Assembly (NCBI RefSeq): GCF_014648175.1
Contig: NZ_BMQP01000057.1
Location: forward strand, 1 to 40,780
Reading direction: 5' to 3'
DNA length: 40,780 nucleotides
DNA from: Planobispora rosea
GTDB lineage: Bacteria; Actinomycetota; Actinomycetes; Streptosporangiales; Streptosporangiaceae
Shown: one piece after another, positions 1-9,355 of the stretch
How positions within the stretch are numbered: position 1 is the first letter of the stretch
Layout: each line of letters starts with the position of its first letter
Translations under genes and position numbers: made by a program
The notes under the pieces: model-generated
The model's input: the letters and a program-made list of their open reading frames with translations, nothing else
Database searches by the model: none
What the model was told of the DNA's origin: nothing

Positions 1-81
1 CGCGCCACCCGCCAGCCGATCCACGAACCACAACCGCCGCTGCCCCAACGAGACCGGGACGACCCTGACCGTCTCAGTCAT
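1..81 (-). CDS. NRPS, N-terminal fragment (condensation domain start)
   Basis: Only the first 27 codons lie in the window; the gene continues beyond the left edge. The start ATG at 81 overlaps the last eight bases of the preceding NRPS gene, whose stop TGA is at 76-74. The peptide begins MTETVRVVPVSLGQRRLWFV, which matches the opening C1 motif of condensation domains (S-x-x-Q-x-R-L-W). It resembles the start of the neighbouring NRPS, which reads VVAVPASYAQERFWL. The overlap means translational coupling and the same operon. The module therefore takes the chain from the C-A-T protein. Whether this protein holds the release domain cannot be seen. Confidence 0.85.
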   Translation of the reverse strand, partial: MTETVRVVPVSLGQRRLWFVDRLAGGA

Positions 82-3000
82 GGCCCACCCCCAGCTCGCG
101 CAGCAGCTCGGCCAGCTCTTCGCCGTCCCCGACCGCCTCCCCGAGGGCCCGGCCGGCCCGCGCCGCCGAGACGGGGCCGCCGGGGGCGGCCGGGGGCGCG
201 CCCGCGGGGGCCGGGCCGGACATCCGGTCGACGGCCGCGGCCAGGTCGGCGAGGCGGGGGTGCTGGAAGATCAGGCGCATCGCGGCGGCCACCCCGAAAC
301 GGCGGCGGAGCCGGGCTGCGACCTGCCCGGCGAGCAGTGAGTGCCCGCCGAGCTGGAAGAAGTCGTCGCCGGGGGCGACCTGGGCGACGCCGAGCACCTC
401 GCACCAGATCTCGGCGACCGCGGCCTGCGTGGGGCCGGCCGGTGCGGCGGCCCTCTCCGCGGACGCCCGCGGCCGGGGAGCGGGCAGCGCGGACACGTCG
501 ATCTTTCCGCTGCCGGTCCGGGGCAGCGCCGCCAGCCGGACGACCGTCCCGGGCACGAGGTGCCCCGGCAGCGCGCGGGCCGCGTGCGCGCGCAGTTCCT
601 CCGCCGGCACGTGCCCGGCCTCCGGCCGGAGTACGACGTAGCCGACCAATCGCCCGTCCCGCACGGTCACGGCCACGTCGGCGACCGCGCGGTGGGTGCG
701 CAGGACCGCTTCGGGCTCCGCGGGGTCGATGCGGAAGCCGCGCAGGCTGAGCTGGCGGTCCAGGCGGCCGACGTACTCCAGGGAGCCGTCGGGGAGCCGC
801 CGGGCGAGGTCGCCGGTGCGGTAGAGCCGCCGCCCGGCCGCGAAGGGATGGGGGCCGAACCGCGCCGCCGTACGGCCCGGCTCGGCCAGGTAGCCGCGGG
901 CGAGTCCCGCCCCGCCGATGAAGACCTCACCCGGGACCCCGTCGGGGACCGGCTCGAACCCGTCGTCCAGGACGTGGACCTCGGTTCCGGCGATCGGTCG
1001 CCCGATCGTCACCCGTGCCCGGTCGGGAACGGTGTCGAGGAAGGCCGCGGTCGACACCATGCTCGCCTCGGTGACGCCGTAGACGTGCGCGAGCCGTACC
1101 CCGGGCGCGGCGGTGCGCCAGGCGGCGAGGCGGGCCGGGTCGGCGGGTTCGCCGCCGGCCACGACCAGCCGCAACGACGGCGGAACGGGCACCCCGTCGT
1201 CCGTCACGGCTCCCGCCAGCAGGTTCAGCAACGATGTCGGCAGGTGCGCGACCGTCACGCCGAGCCGGGCGACGCCGTCGAGGAACGCGGCGGGCCCGTC
1301 CAGCATCTCCTCGGTGCGCGGCACGAGCGTCGCCCCCGCCGCCAGGCACGGGAAGATCTCCTCGGCGCTGAGGTCGAAGCTCAGCGACCCGGACTGCAGC
1401 ACCCGGTCGTCCGGCGTCAGCGCGTACATGGCCTGATGCGCCGTGACGTACGCCGCGAGCCCGCCGTGCGGCACCCCGACCGCCTTGGGCCGTCCGGTGG
1501 ACCCCGAGGTGAACATCACGTACGCGAGGTCCCCGGCCGCGACCGGCACGGCGCGGTCCCGGCGCCCGTCCCCCTCCCCCGCCGCGGTGCGGACCTCGCC
1601 GGGCAGGACGATCGCGTCGGCGCCGAGGGCGCGCAGGCGGGGCGCGTGCCCGGGGGTGGTCACGACGGCCGCCGGGCGGGCGCGGGCCAGCAGCTCGGTG
1701 ACGCGGGCGTCGGGGAGCTCGGGGTCGAGCGGCAGGTAGGCGGCGCCCGCCCGGTGGATCCCGCAGATCGCGGCGATCGCCTCCGGCGACCTGCCAGCGA
1801 ACAGCGCCACGACCGATCCGCGGCCGACGCCCCGGCCGCCCAGCTCTCCGCCCAGCCGCGCGGCCCGGCCGATCAGCTCCCGCCAGGTCAGGTCCCCGAC
1901 GGCCGCGGTGTCCGGGCGGCGGCGGGCGGCGGCCTCGGTCCACACGGGAACCGAGCCGTCCGGCCCGGCCGCGGCGGCGCGTCCCCCCGCCAGGACGCGT
2001 TCACGCTCGGCGGGACGCAGGGCGGGCAGATCGCGCAGCGGGAGATCGGGCGCGGCCACGGCGGCCTCGGTCAGCGCCGCGAGGCAGCGGGTGTAGGACC
2101 GTACGGTCGCCTCGTCGAACAGCTCGGTGCTGTACTCGCAGACGAGTCCCCCGCCCGGACCGATGGTGAGGCTGAGGTCGAACAGCGAGATCCCGCGCTC
2201 GGGCGCCGGCACCGGCGTGACCTCGACGCCGGGCAGCCGTAGCCGGCCGGCCACGCCCGGCTCGGCGTCCAGCATGACCTGGAAGATCGGATTATGCCCG
2301 GACGTGCGGTCGGGGTTGACCGCCTGGACGATCCGGTCGAACGGCGCCTCGGCGTGGTCCTGCACGTCCAGGACGGCCTCCCCGGCCCGGGCGAGCAACG
2401 TGCGGAAGTCGTCGCGGGGGCGCACCGGCAGCCGGAGGGGGAGTGTGTCGGCCAGGCAGCCGACGATCCGGTCGGTCTCGGGCCGGCCGCGACCGGCGTG
2501 CGTGGTGCCGATGACGACGTCCTCGGCCCCGGTGAGCCGGTGCAGGAGCAGCCCGGTGGCGGCGAGGGCGGCCGCGAAGGGGGTGACGCGCCCGGCGGCG
2601 GCGAGCCCGGCCAGCCCGGCGGGCAGCGGGTCCAGCGTCAGCAGCGAGCCCCGGCGGGTGCGCACGGCGGGCCGCGCCCTGTCGGCGGGCAGGTCGAGCA
2701 CCGCGGGCGCGCCCGCCAGTGTCCGCGTCCAGTGGCCGATGTCCTCGTCGGCCCCGCCGCCCTCGACGAACGTCCGCTGCCAGACGGTGTAGTCCGCGTA
2801 CTGCAGGGCGGGCTCGGCCACCGGCTCCCCCCGGTAGGCGGCCCCGATCTCCTCCAGCAGCACCCCGAGCGACCAGCCGTCGCAGACGGCGTGGTGCACC
2901 GTCAGCAGCCACACGTGCCGTTCCGGTTCGAGCCGCAGCAGCTCGCTGCGCATCAGGGGGCCGGCGGTGAGGTCGAACCGCGTCCGCGCGTGGACGGCTG

Positions 3001-3316
3001 CGCGCGCGGCGACGGAGGCGTCCGCCGGGACGGCGCCCGGATCGGCGAGCAGATCGGTGACCGGGGTCGGCACGGCGAGGGTCTCGGCGATCACCTGGTG
3101 TGGCCGGCCGCCGATCGGGCGCAGCGTCGTCCGCAGGGCCTCGTGGCGGTCGACCGCGCCCTGGACGGCCGCCGCGAGGGCCGCCGCGTCCAGGCGGCCG
3201 GCGAGCTCCACGGCCAGGTGCATGTTGTGCAGGGCCGCTGCGCCGTCCGCGAGGTGCTCCGACAGCCAGAAGCGTTCCTGGGCGTAGGACGCCGGGACCG
3301 CCACGACGGACGTCAT
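74..3316 (-). CDS. Nonribosomal peptide synthetase, one module (C-A-T)
   Basis: A 1080-residue single elongation module. The C domain (about residues 8-430) has an intact HHAVCDG catalytic motif near residue 140. The A domain (about 455-940) has FTSGSTGRPK near 604, YRTGDL and the catalytic Lys in SGKID. A carrier domain follows with DDFFQLGGHSLL, the phosphopantetheine Ser being near residue 993. By-eye alignment to the GrsA pocket gives the code D-L-E-H-V-A-V-M-V-K, which I do not recognise as a known substrate. The core motif reads YGVTE rather than YGPTE. The start ATG at 3316 overlaps the upstream NRPS stop as ATGA, and the end overlaps the next C-domain gene, so the three are translationally coupled. 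There is no epimerase, methyltransferase or thioesterase domain. It presumably adds the third amino acid. Confidence 0.96.
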   Translation of the reverse strand: MTSVVAVPASYAQERFWLSEHLADGAAALHNMHLAVELAGRLDAAALAAAVQGAVDRHEALRTTLRPIGGRPHQVIAETLAVPTPVTDLLADPGAVPADASVAARAAVHARTRFDLTAGPLMRSELLRLEPERHVWLLTVHHAVCDGWSLGVLLEEIGAAYRGEPVAEPALQYADYTVWQRTFVEGGGADEDIGHWTRTLAGAPAVLDLPADRARPAVRTRRGSLLTLDPLPAGLAGLAAAGRVTPFAAALAATGLLLHRLTGAEDVVIGTTHAGRGRPETDRIVGCLADTLPLRLPVRPRDDFRTLLARAGEAVLDVQDHAEAPFDRIVQAVNPDRTSGHNPIFQVMLDAEPGVAGRLRLPGVEVTPVPAPERGISLFDLSLTIGPGGGLVCEYSTELFDEATVRSYTRCLAALTEAAVAAPDLPLRDLPALRPAERERVLAGGRAAAAGPDGSVPVWTEAAARRRPDTAAVGDLTWRELIGRAARLGGELGGRGVGRGSVVALFAGRSPEAIAAICGIHRAGAAYLPLDPELPDARVTELLARARPAAVVTTPGHAPRLRALGADAIVLPGEVRTAAGEGDGRRDRAVPVAAGDLAYVMFTSGSTGRPKAVGVPHGGLAAYVTAHQAMYALTPDDRVLQSGSLSFDLSAEEIFPCLAAGATLVPRTEEMLDGPAAFLDGVARLGVTVAHLPTSLLNLLAGAVTDDGVPVPPSLRLVVAGGEPADPARLAAWRTAAPGVRLAHVYGVTEASMVSTAAFLDTVPDRARVTIGRPIAGTEVHVLDDGFEPVPDGVPGEVFIGGAGLARGYLAEPGRTAARFGPHPFAAGRRLYRTGDLARRLPDGSLEYVGRLDRQLSLRGFRIDPAEPEAVLRTHRAVADVAVTVRDGRLVGYVVLRPEAGHVPAEELRAHAARALPGHLVPGTVVRLAALPRTGSGKIDVSALPAPRPRASAERAAAPAGPTQAAVAEIWCEVLGVAQVAPGDDFFQLGGHSLLAGQVAARLRRRFGVAAAMRLIFQHPRLADLAAAVDRMSGPAPAGAPPAAPGGPVSAARAGRALGEAVGDGEELAELLRELGVGHD

Positions 3317-6300
3317 CGCGCCACCTCCCCGGCCCCGGCGTTCTCCGGGGGGTCGAAGGCGTCCGGCGCGACCCGGTGGGCGCGCCGGTCGGTCCGGGTG
3401 ACGGCCGGCCGGACGCCCGCGTCGGCGGCGCCGTTCAGCCGCCGTGCCAGGGCCGCGACGCTGGGCGCGGCGAGCAGGTCCCGCACGGACACCTCGCGGC
3501 CCAGCGCGCCGCGCAGCCTGACGGCGGCGCGCGCGGCGAGCAGGCTGTGCCCGCCGAGCGCGAAGAAGTCGTCGAACGCTCCGACGGGTACGCCGCCGAG
3601 CACGTCGCCGAGGACGGCCGCGATCGCGCGTTCGAGGTCGTCGCGCGGCGCGGTGGAGGGGCCGGGCCGCCGCGCGGGCGCGGTCGCGGCGAGCCTTTCG
3701 AGGCCGGAACGGTCGATCTTGCCGGTCGCCGTCCGGGGGAAGCGGGGCAGCACGGTGACCGAGCCCGGCACCAGGTGACCGGGCAACCGCTGCCGCAGCC
3801 AGTCGGCGAGCGCTCCGGCGTCGGCCCGGTCGCCCGGCCTGGCCAGCACGAACGCCGCCAGCCCGGCGACCCGGCCGGTGTCCTCGCGGGCGGCGACCAC
3901 GACCGCGTCGCGCACCCCGGGGCCGCCTCGCAGGACCGCCTCGACCTCGCCGGGTTCCACGCGGAAGCCGCGTACCTTGACTTGGCGGTCGTCGCGTCCG
4001 AGGAACTCGATCGCGCCGTCGGGGCGGAGCCGGCCGCGGTCGCCGGTGGCGTACAGGCGGTCGCCGGGCGCCCCCGACGGGTCGGGCCGGAAGCGTTCCG
4101 CGGTCCGGGCGGGGCGGCCGTGGTAGCCGCGGGCGATCGTCGGGCCGGACAGGTGGATCTCACCCGCCGTGCCGACCGGGGCCGGGCGCAGGGAGCCGTC
4201 GAGCACGCGGGCGGTCACGCCGGGCAGGCCGGTTCCGATCGGCAGCCAGGCCGAACCGGCCGCCTCGCCCTCCCACAGGGTGCTGCCGACGGTGGCCTCG
4301 GTGACGCCGTAGACGTTGAGCACCCGGGTGTCCGGACCGGCGGCGCGGCGCAGGGCGGCGTACTCGGCCGGGGTCCACGGCTCACCGCCGACCGCGAGGA
4401 GCCGCAGGAACGACAGCGAGGCGCCGGTGGCCGCGCAGTGGTCGACGAGCAACCGGGCCACGGACGGGAGCAGTTCGGCGTACCGGACGTCGTGGTCGCG
4501 CAGGGCGCGGTGCAGGGCGGCCGGGTCGAGGACGACGTCGGCGGGACAGACGACGAGCGTGCCGCCGCCGGCCAGGGCGCGGACGATCTCCCCGGTGCAC
4601 ACGTCGAACGCGAACGAGGCGACCTGCGCGTGCCCGCCCGGTTCCAGCCGGTAGGCGAGCTCCCAGGCCCGGTACTCGGCCGCCAGCCCGGCCCGCGTGA
4701 TCACCACCCGCTTGGGCCTCCCCGTCGATCCCGACGTCGTGATCAGGTATGCCGCGTTGCCCGGCGCGGCCGCCCGGGGCGCAGGGCCGCCGGACGGCGC
4801 CCGATCGCCGGGGACGATCACGGGCACCCCTCCGGCCGCCGCCTCCGCGTGGGGACGCCGCCGGTCGGCGGTCAGGACGGCCCGCGCGCCGGACTCCCGG
4901 ATCACGTCGGCCAGCCGCCCGACCGGCCAGGAGGGATCGAGCGGCAGGTAGGCGGCGCCCGACCGCAGCACCCCGAGGACGAGGACGGGCATGTCGAGGT
5001 CGCGGTCGGCGCACAGCGCGACGACGTCCTCCGGCCCCAGCCCGCGCTCCCGCAGCAGCCGGGCGACCGCCGCGGCCCGCCGGTCCAGCTCGCCGTACGA
5101 GAGCCCGCCCCCGCCGACGACTCGCACGGCCTCCCGCTCCGGCGCCGCGGCGATCCGCCGCTCGATGAGCGCCACCACGTCCTCGGGCTCGCCGGGCGGC
5201 TCCTCCGCGGGGGGAGGCGTCCCTCCGGGGAGGGGGAGGTCGGCGACCGGCGTGCCGGGGGCGTCGAGGGCGGCGGCCAGCAGGGCCTCGTACTGGGCGG
5301 CGAGCCGGGCGATCGTGGCGGCGTCGAAGAGGTCGGTGCGGTACTCCCAGATCATCGTGATCCGGCGGTCGCGGTCGCGCTCGGGGAGCCCGCTCTGCCG
5401 CTCGGCGCGCGGCACGGCCAGGACGGACAGGTCGAGCTTGGCCGTTCCGTTGTGCCGTTCCAGGTAGCTCGCCCGGACGTCGCCGAAGTCGATCGGGCCG
5501 AGCGGCGCGTCGTCCATGTTGAACATCGCGTCGAACAGCGGGTTCCGGCCCGGGACGCGGACCGGCGACAGGGCCTCGACGACGCGGGTGAAGGCCAGTT
5601 CCTGGTTGTCCTGCGCGTCCCGGACGACCGCCGCCGCCTGGCCGAGGAGCGTCGCGAACGTCACCGTCCCGGACAGGTCGAACCGGAGCGTGACGGGGTT
5701 GACGAACATGCCCGCCACCGACTCGGTGCCGGGCACCCGCCGGTTGGCGAACGCCGACCCGACGCACAGGTCCCGCTGCCCGCCCACCCGGTGCAGCAGC
5801 GCGACGTAGGCCGCCAGCAGCGTGCCGAACAGCGTGACCCCGGCGGCCCTGCTGCCCTCGCGGGCCCGTTCGCACAGCGGGGCGGGCAGTTCCACCCGGT
5901 GGACGCCGCCGGCGAACGCGGGCGCGGCCGGGCGGGGCCGGTCCCGCGGCAGGTCGACGCCGTGGTCGGCGCCGCGCAGCCGCTCGGTCCAGTACGCCCG
6001 CTGTCCCTCCGGCGGGTTGCGCCGCTGCCATCGGGCGAAGTCGCGGTAGCGCACGGGGCCGGCGGGGGCGGGTCGCTCGCCCCGGTAGAGCGCCGCCAGG
6101 TCCTCGGCCAGCAGCGCGAACGACCAGCCGTCGTGGACGAGGTGGTGCTCGACGAGCACGAGTTCGTGCGCGGCCGGGGCGGTCCGCAGCAGCGTCCACC
6201 GGACGAGCGGCAGCTGCGACACGTCGAACGGCCTGCGCGCCTCGGCCAGCACGAGCGCGTCCACCTCGGCCTCGGCCGCCTCGACGACCGGGATGCGCAC

Positions 6301-8394
6301 GGCGTAGGGCGGGTGCACCCGCTGCGCGGGTGTCCCGTCGGCGGAGGTCTCGATCGTCGTGCGCAGGATCTCGTGCCGCTCGACCAGCCGCGTGACGGCG
6401 GCCTCCAGCCGCCCGTGGTCGAGCGGCCCGTCGAGCCGGAACGTGGTCGGCGCGTTGTAGGCGATGTTCCCCGGTTCGAGCTGTTCCAGGAACCAGATCT
6501 GCTCCTGCATCAGCGACAGCGGCGCGTACGCGTCGTCGACGGCCGGGATCGGCGGGAACCGCTCGGCCCGCCCGGCGTCGAGCAGCGCCGCCAGGCCCGC
6601 GACGGTGGGACTGCGGTAGAAGTCGCGGAGGGCGGGCTCGTGGCCGAGTTCCGTCCGGACGGCGGCGATGACGCGGATCGCGCCGAGGGACGTGCCGCCC
6701 AGGCGGAAGAAGTCGTCGTGGACGCCGACCGGCCCGGTGCCGAGGACGCGCCGCCAGATCCCGGCGAGCCGCCGTTCGGTCTCCGTGGCCGGGGTTGTCT
6801 CCGCGTGCGGGTCCGGCACCGCCATCGGCGCGTACGGCAGCGCGGACCGGTCGACCTTCCCGGCCGCCGTGACGGGCAGGCGGTCGTGGGCGTGCCACAC
6901 GGCGGGCACCATCCACGGGGGCAGCCGCTCGGCCGCCCATTCGCGCAGCTCACCGGCCGTGGGCGCGGCCGTACGGCCGGTGAACACCAGGTGCGCGGCC
7001 AGCCGGCCGCCGTCTCCGGCCCCGTCTCCGGCTGCGTCTCCGGCTGCGTCACCGGCGGGGCCGCGGGAGACGTCGCGGGAGACATCGCGGGAGACATCGC
7101 GGGAGACATCGCGGGAGACGTCGCACGTGACGCAGCACAGGGCCACCGCGGGGTGTCCCCCCAGCACCGCCTCCACCTCGCCGGGTTCCACCCGGTATCC
7201 GCTGACCTTGACCTGGTCGTCCGCCCTGCCGACGAACTCCAGGCCGTGCGCGGAGCGCCTGACCAGATCGCCGGTCCGGTACATGCGGGATCCCGGCGGT
7301 CCCGCGGGGTCCGGCACGAAGCGCTCCGCCGTCGGCCCCGGCCTGCCCAGGTAGCCTCTGGCCAGCGCCGCTCCCCCGATGTACAGCTCCCCGGTCGCGG
7401 TCCCGCGCACCGGCCGCAGTTCCCGGTCGAGCACGGCGAGCCGCCGCCGTCCGACGGCCTTCCCGATCGGCACCGGCGCCGTTCCCGCGGAGACCACCCG
7501 GTGCGCGCTGGCGGTGATCACCGCTTCGGTCGGACCGTACGCGTTGACCAGGCCGGCCCCGCCCGACGCGAGCCAGCGCCGGGCGGCGTCGACCGGCAGC
7601 CGTTCCCCGCCGACGGTCAGCACCCGCGGCGCCCTCGCGACCGGCGGTCCGGCGGCGAGTTCGGCGAACAGCGCCGCGGGCAGGTCGGCGACCGTCACCC
7701 CGCCGGTGTCGAACGCCTCCCGCAGTTCCGCGGTGCCCCACGGCCCGGCGCCCCGCATGAGTACGGTCGCCCCCGCCGACAGCCCGCAGAAGAGCTGCTC
7801 GACGAAGACGTCCACCGACTCTCCGGAGACCTGCAGGACGACGTCCCGGCGCCGCAGCCCCACCGCGGCGGTCATCGCCCGGATGTGCCCGGCGGCGGCC
7901 CCGTGCGGGACGACGACGCCCTTCGGTTCCCCGGTGGAACCGGAGGTGTAGACGACGTAGGCGGCTCCCAGCGGATCCACGGGCACGTCGGCGGGGAGCC
8001 CGGCGGCGGCCGGGTCCACGACGGTCAGCTCCCGGCATCCGGCGAGGGCCCCCGCGGGCGCGACCGCCACCCGGGCCCCGGCGTCCGCGACCAGCGTCCG
8101 CACCCGCCCGGCCGGCACGTCCGAGGGGATCGCGAGGAACGCGCCGCCCGCCCGGAGCACCCCGAGCAGCGCCACCGCGAGCGCCGGGCCGCGCGGCACG
8201 CGGACCGCCACGATGTCGTCCGGAGCCGTCCCCGCGGCGCGCAGCGCCCCCGCGAGCAGGCCGGAGCGGCGGTCCAGTTCACCGTAGGTGAGCTGCTCGG
8301 CGCCGCAGCGCAGCGCCGTCGCCTCCGGCCGGCGCCGGGCCGCCGCCAGGACCGGGGCGTGCAGCGCGACCGCCGGCGGCCGGGCGGCGGTCAC
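3313..8394 (-). CDS. Nonribosomal peptide synthetase, two modules (A-T-C-A-T)
   Basis: The protein has 1693 residues from GTG at 8394, which overlaps the stop of the luciferase-like gene (GTGA). An open frame runs further upstream to 9246 but there it only shadows that gene. Domains: A1 about 1-510 (YTSGSTGEPKG near 150, RTGDL near 371), T1 with GGTSL (Ser near 565), C about 600-1030 with HHLVHDG near 750, A2 about 1050-1540 (TTSGSTGRPK near 1220), T2 with GGHSL (Ser near 1615). It starts directly with an A domain, so module 1 can load without condensation. Pocket codes read by eye are D-V-E-D-L-V-A-I-T-K for A1 (two acidic residues, suiting a diamino acid) and D-V-G-E-L-V-V-V-G-K for A2 (the DVGE start also occurs in Orn/Dab domains). 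A1 contains an unusual DVSR tandem repeat at about residues 425-444. Confidence 0.96.
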   Translation of the reverse strand: MTAARPPAVALHAPVLAAARRRPEATALRCGAEQLTYGELDRRSGLLAGALRAAGTAPDDIVAVRVPRGPALAVALLGVLRAGGAFLAIPSDVPAGRVRTLVADAGARVAVAPAGALAGCRELTVVDPAAAGLPADVPVDPLGAAYVVYTSGSTGEPKGVVVPHGAAAGHIRAMTAAVGLRRRDVVLQVSGESVDVFVEQLFCGLSAGATVLMRGAGPWGTAELREAFDTGGVTVADLPAALFAELAAGPPVARAPRVLTVGGERLPVDAARRWLASGGAGLVNAYGPTEAVITASAHRVVSAGTAPVPIGKAVGRRRLAVLDRELRPVRGTATGELYIGGAALARGYLGRPGPTAERFVPDPAGPPGSRMYRTGDLVRRSAHGLEFVGRADDQVKVSGYRVEPGEVEAVLGGHPAVALCCVTCDVSRDVSRDVSRDVSRDVSRGPAGDAAGDAAGDGAGDGGRLAAHLVFTGRTAAPTAGELREWAAERLPPWMVPAVWHAHDRLPVTAAGKVDRSALPYAPMAVPDPHAETTPATETERRLAGIWRRVLGTGPVGVHDDFFRLGGTSLGAIRVIAAVRTELGHEPALRDFYRSPTVAGLAALLDAGRAERFPPIPAVDDAYAPLSLMQEQIWFLEQLEPGNIAYNAPTTFRLDGPLDHGRLEAAVTRLVERHEILRTTIETSADGTPAQRVHPPYAVRIPVVEAAEAEVDALVLAEARRPFDVSQLPLVRWTLLRTAPAAHELVLVEHHLVHDGWSFALLAEDLAALYRGERPAPAGPVRYRDFARWQRRNPPEGQRAYWTERLRGADHGVDLPRDRPRPAAPAFAGGVHRVELPAPLCERAREGSRAAGVTLFGTLLAAYVALLHRVGGQRDLCVGSAFANRRVPGTESVAGMFVNPVTLRFDLSGTVTFATLLGQAAAVVRDAQDNQELAFTRVVEALSPVRVPGRNPLFDAMFNMDDAPLGPIDFGDVRASYLERHNGTAKLDLSVLAVPRAERQSGLPERDRDRRITMIWEYRTDLFDAATIARLAAQYEALLAAALDAPGTPVADLPLPGGTPPPAEEPPGEPEDVVALIERRIAAAPEREAVRVVGGGGLSYGELDRRAAAVARLLRERGLGPEDVVALCADRDLDMPVLVLGVLRSGAAYLPLDPSWPVGRLADVIRESGARAVLTADRRRPHAEAAAGGVPVIVPGDRAPSGGPAPRAAAPGNAAYLITTSGSTGRPKRVVITRAGLAAEYRAWELAYRLEPGGHAQVASFAFDVCTGEIVRALAGGGTLVVCPADVVLDPAALHRALRDHDVRYAELLPSVARLLVDHCAATGASLSFLRLLAVGGEPWTPAEYAALRRAAGPDTRVLNVYGVTEATVGSTLWEGEAAGSAWLPIGTGLPGVTARVLDGSLRPAPVGTAGEIHLSGPTIARGYHGRPARTAERFRPDPSGAPGDRLYATGDRGRLRPDGAIEFLGRDDRQVKVRGFRVEPGEVEAVLRGGPGVRDAVVVAAREDTGRVAGLAAFVLARPGDRADAGALADWLRQRLPGHLVPGSVTVLPRFPRTATGKIDRSGLERLAATAPARRPGPSTAPRDDLERAIAAVLGDVLGGVPVGAFDDFFALGGHSLLAARAAVRLRGALGREVSVRDLLAAPSVAALARRLNGAADAGVRPAVTRTDRRAHRVAPDAFDPPENAGAGEVAR
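7011..7058. repeat. Degenerate 12-bp repeat, about four units, inside the A1 domain
   Basis: About four units related to CGTCTCCGGCTG, in the same 12-bp phase as the neighbouring DVSR array. On the minus strand they encode GDAA, GDAA, GDGA and GDGG. Together with the DVSR array this gives an insert of roughly 40 low-complexity residues in the A-domain lid. Confidence 0.85.
7063..7122. repeat. 12-bp minisatellite, five units, inside the A1 domain
   Basis: Five head-to-tail copies of GCGGGAGACRTC (plus strand) encode five DVSR tetrapeptides on the minus strand. Units differ only at one purine. The unit length is a multiple of three, so copy-number change keeps the frame. It sits in the small C-terminal subdomain of A1, between the GYRVEPGEVEAVL motif and the strand reading RLAAHLVF. 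Confidence 0.97.
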
Positions 8395-9353
8395 CGGCCC
8401 ACCAGGGCTTCGACGGTGCGCGTGAACAGCGCCCGGTCGTTGTGTGCGGACGCCATGGGGGTGACGACGACCTGGGTGGCGCCCGCCCGCGCGTATCGGG
8501 CCGCCATGTCCCGGACGGCGGCCTCGTCGCCGAGGACGGCGATCCCGTCGAGCATCCCGTCGCTGACGGCTCCGCGCGCGAGCTCGTCGCCGAACCCGCT
8601 CAGCTCGTACATGCGCCGATAGGTGGGCACCCGCGCGTACGCGGCCAGGTAGCGGCGGAGCAGTTCCCGGTCGCCGGCCAGGTCCTCGCTGACGGCGCCG
8701 GGCACCATGGCGACGACCGGGAACCCGTCGGGCGAGCGCCCCGACCGCCGCAGCCCGCGTTCCAGGGCGGGCATGACGACCTCGTGGATGTAGGCCGCCG
8801 TGCACATCCACAGCATGAGCCCGTCGGCCGCCTCCCCGGCCAGCTCGGCCAGCCGGGGGCCGAACGCGCCGAGGTAGACCGGCAGCCCGGCCCGCCTGGG
8901 CGCCGCGTAGACGGCGTGCGCGCGGTACCAGGCGCCCGTCTCGTGTACCTCGCCGTCCCGGATGAGCGAGGTGACGACCGACAGGTACTCGCGCATCGAC
9001 CCGACCGGCGGGCCCGTCGGCACGCCCAGCATCCACTCGCCGGTCACCCGGTGCCCGCTGCCGACGCCGAGCGTGAACCGGCCGCCGGACAGCTCGTCCA
9101 CCGTCAGTGCGGTCTGCGCCATGGTGACCGGCGGGCGCGTGTAGAACGGCAGCACGCCGGCGCCGAGGGCGACGCGCTCGGTGACGCAGGCCAGCGCGGC
9201 CAGCACGGCGGCGCTGTCGCGCAGGCTCGGCAGCTGCACCAGCCACACCGCGTCGACCCCGATCTTCTCGGCGAGCCTGGCTCGCTCGATCATCTCGGCC
9301 ACGGGCAGGTCCTGCCCGTGGATCACGACTCCGGTCTCCGGCGGAACGGGCAC
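8391..9353 (-). CDS. Luciferase-like (LLM class, probably F420-dependent) oxidoreductase
   Basis: The protein has 320 residues from GTG at 9353, two bases after the MbtH stop. Earlier in-frame starts would lie inside the MbtH gene. Family features are an N-terminal TIM-barrel start (RLAEKIGVDAVWL), QTALTVDELSGGRFTLGVGSG and SMREYLSV, as in the bacterial luciferase-like/F420 reductase superfamily. The family uses FMN or F420 for hydride transfer or monooxygenation; which one applies here cannot be read from sequence. Its position inside the NRPS operon, overlapping the next gene by four bases, points to a tailoring step on the nascent or released product. A paralogue lies at 26540-27436 outside the cluster and shares the MREYLSV segment. 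Confidence 0.92.
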   Translation of the reverse strand: MPVPPETGVVIHGQDLPVAEMIERARLAEKIGVDAVWLVQLPSLRDSAAVLAALACVTERVALGAGVLPFYTRPPVTMAQTALTVDELSGGRFTLGVGSGHRVTGEWMLGVPTGPPVGSMREYLSVVTSLIRDGEVHETGAWYRAHAVYAAPRRAGLPVYLGAFGPRLAELAGEAADGLMLWMCTAAYIHEVVMPALERGLRRSGRSPDGFPVVAMVPGAVSEDLAGDRELLRRYLAAYARVPTYRRMYELSGFGDELARGAVSDGMLDGIAVLGDEAAVRDMAARYARAGATQVVVTPMASAHNDRALFTRTVEALVGR

Positions 9354-9355
9354 GC

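Noticed and set aside
7063..7122. CRISPR-like array
   Set aside because: The units are 12 bp, directly adjacent and without spacers, and they lie in coding sequence.
3100..8622. Very long plus-strand open frame (1840 codons) opposite the NRPS
   Set aside because: It is a GC-bias shadow: the translation is Arg/Pro/Gly-rich with no domain motifs, while the minus strand carries every NRPS core motif.
8395..9246. N-terminal extension of the two-module NRPS by 284 codons
   Set aside because: It is the out-of-frame copy of the luciferase-like gene; GTG at 8394 in a GTGA overlap is the natural start.
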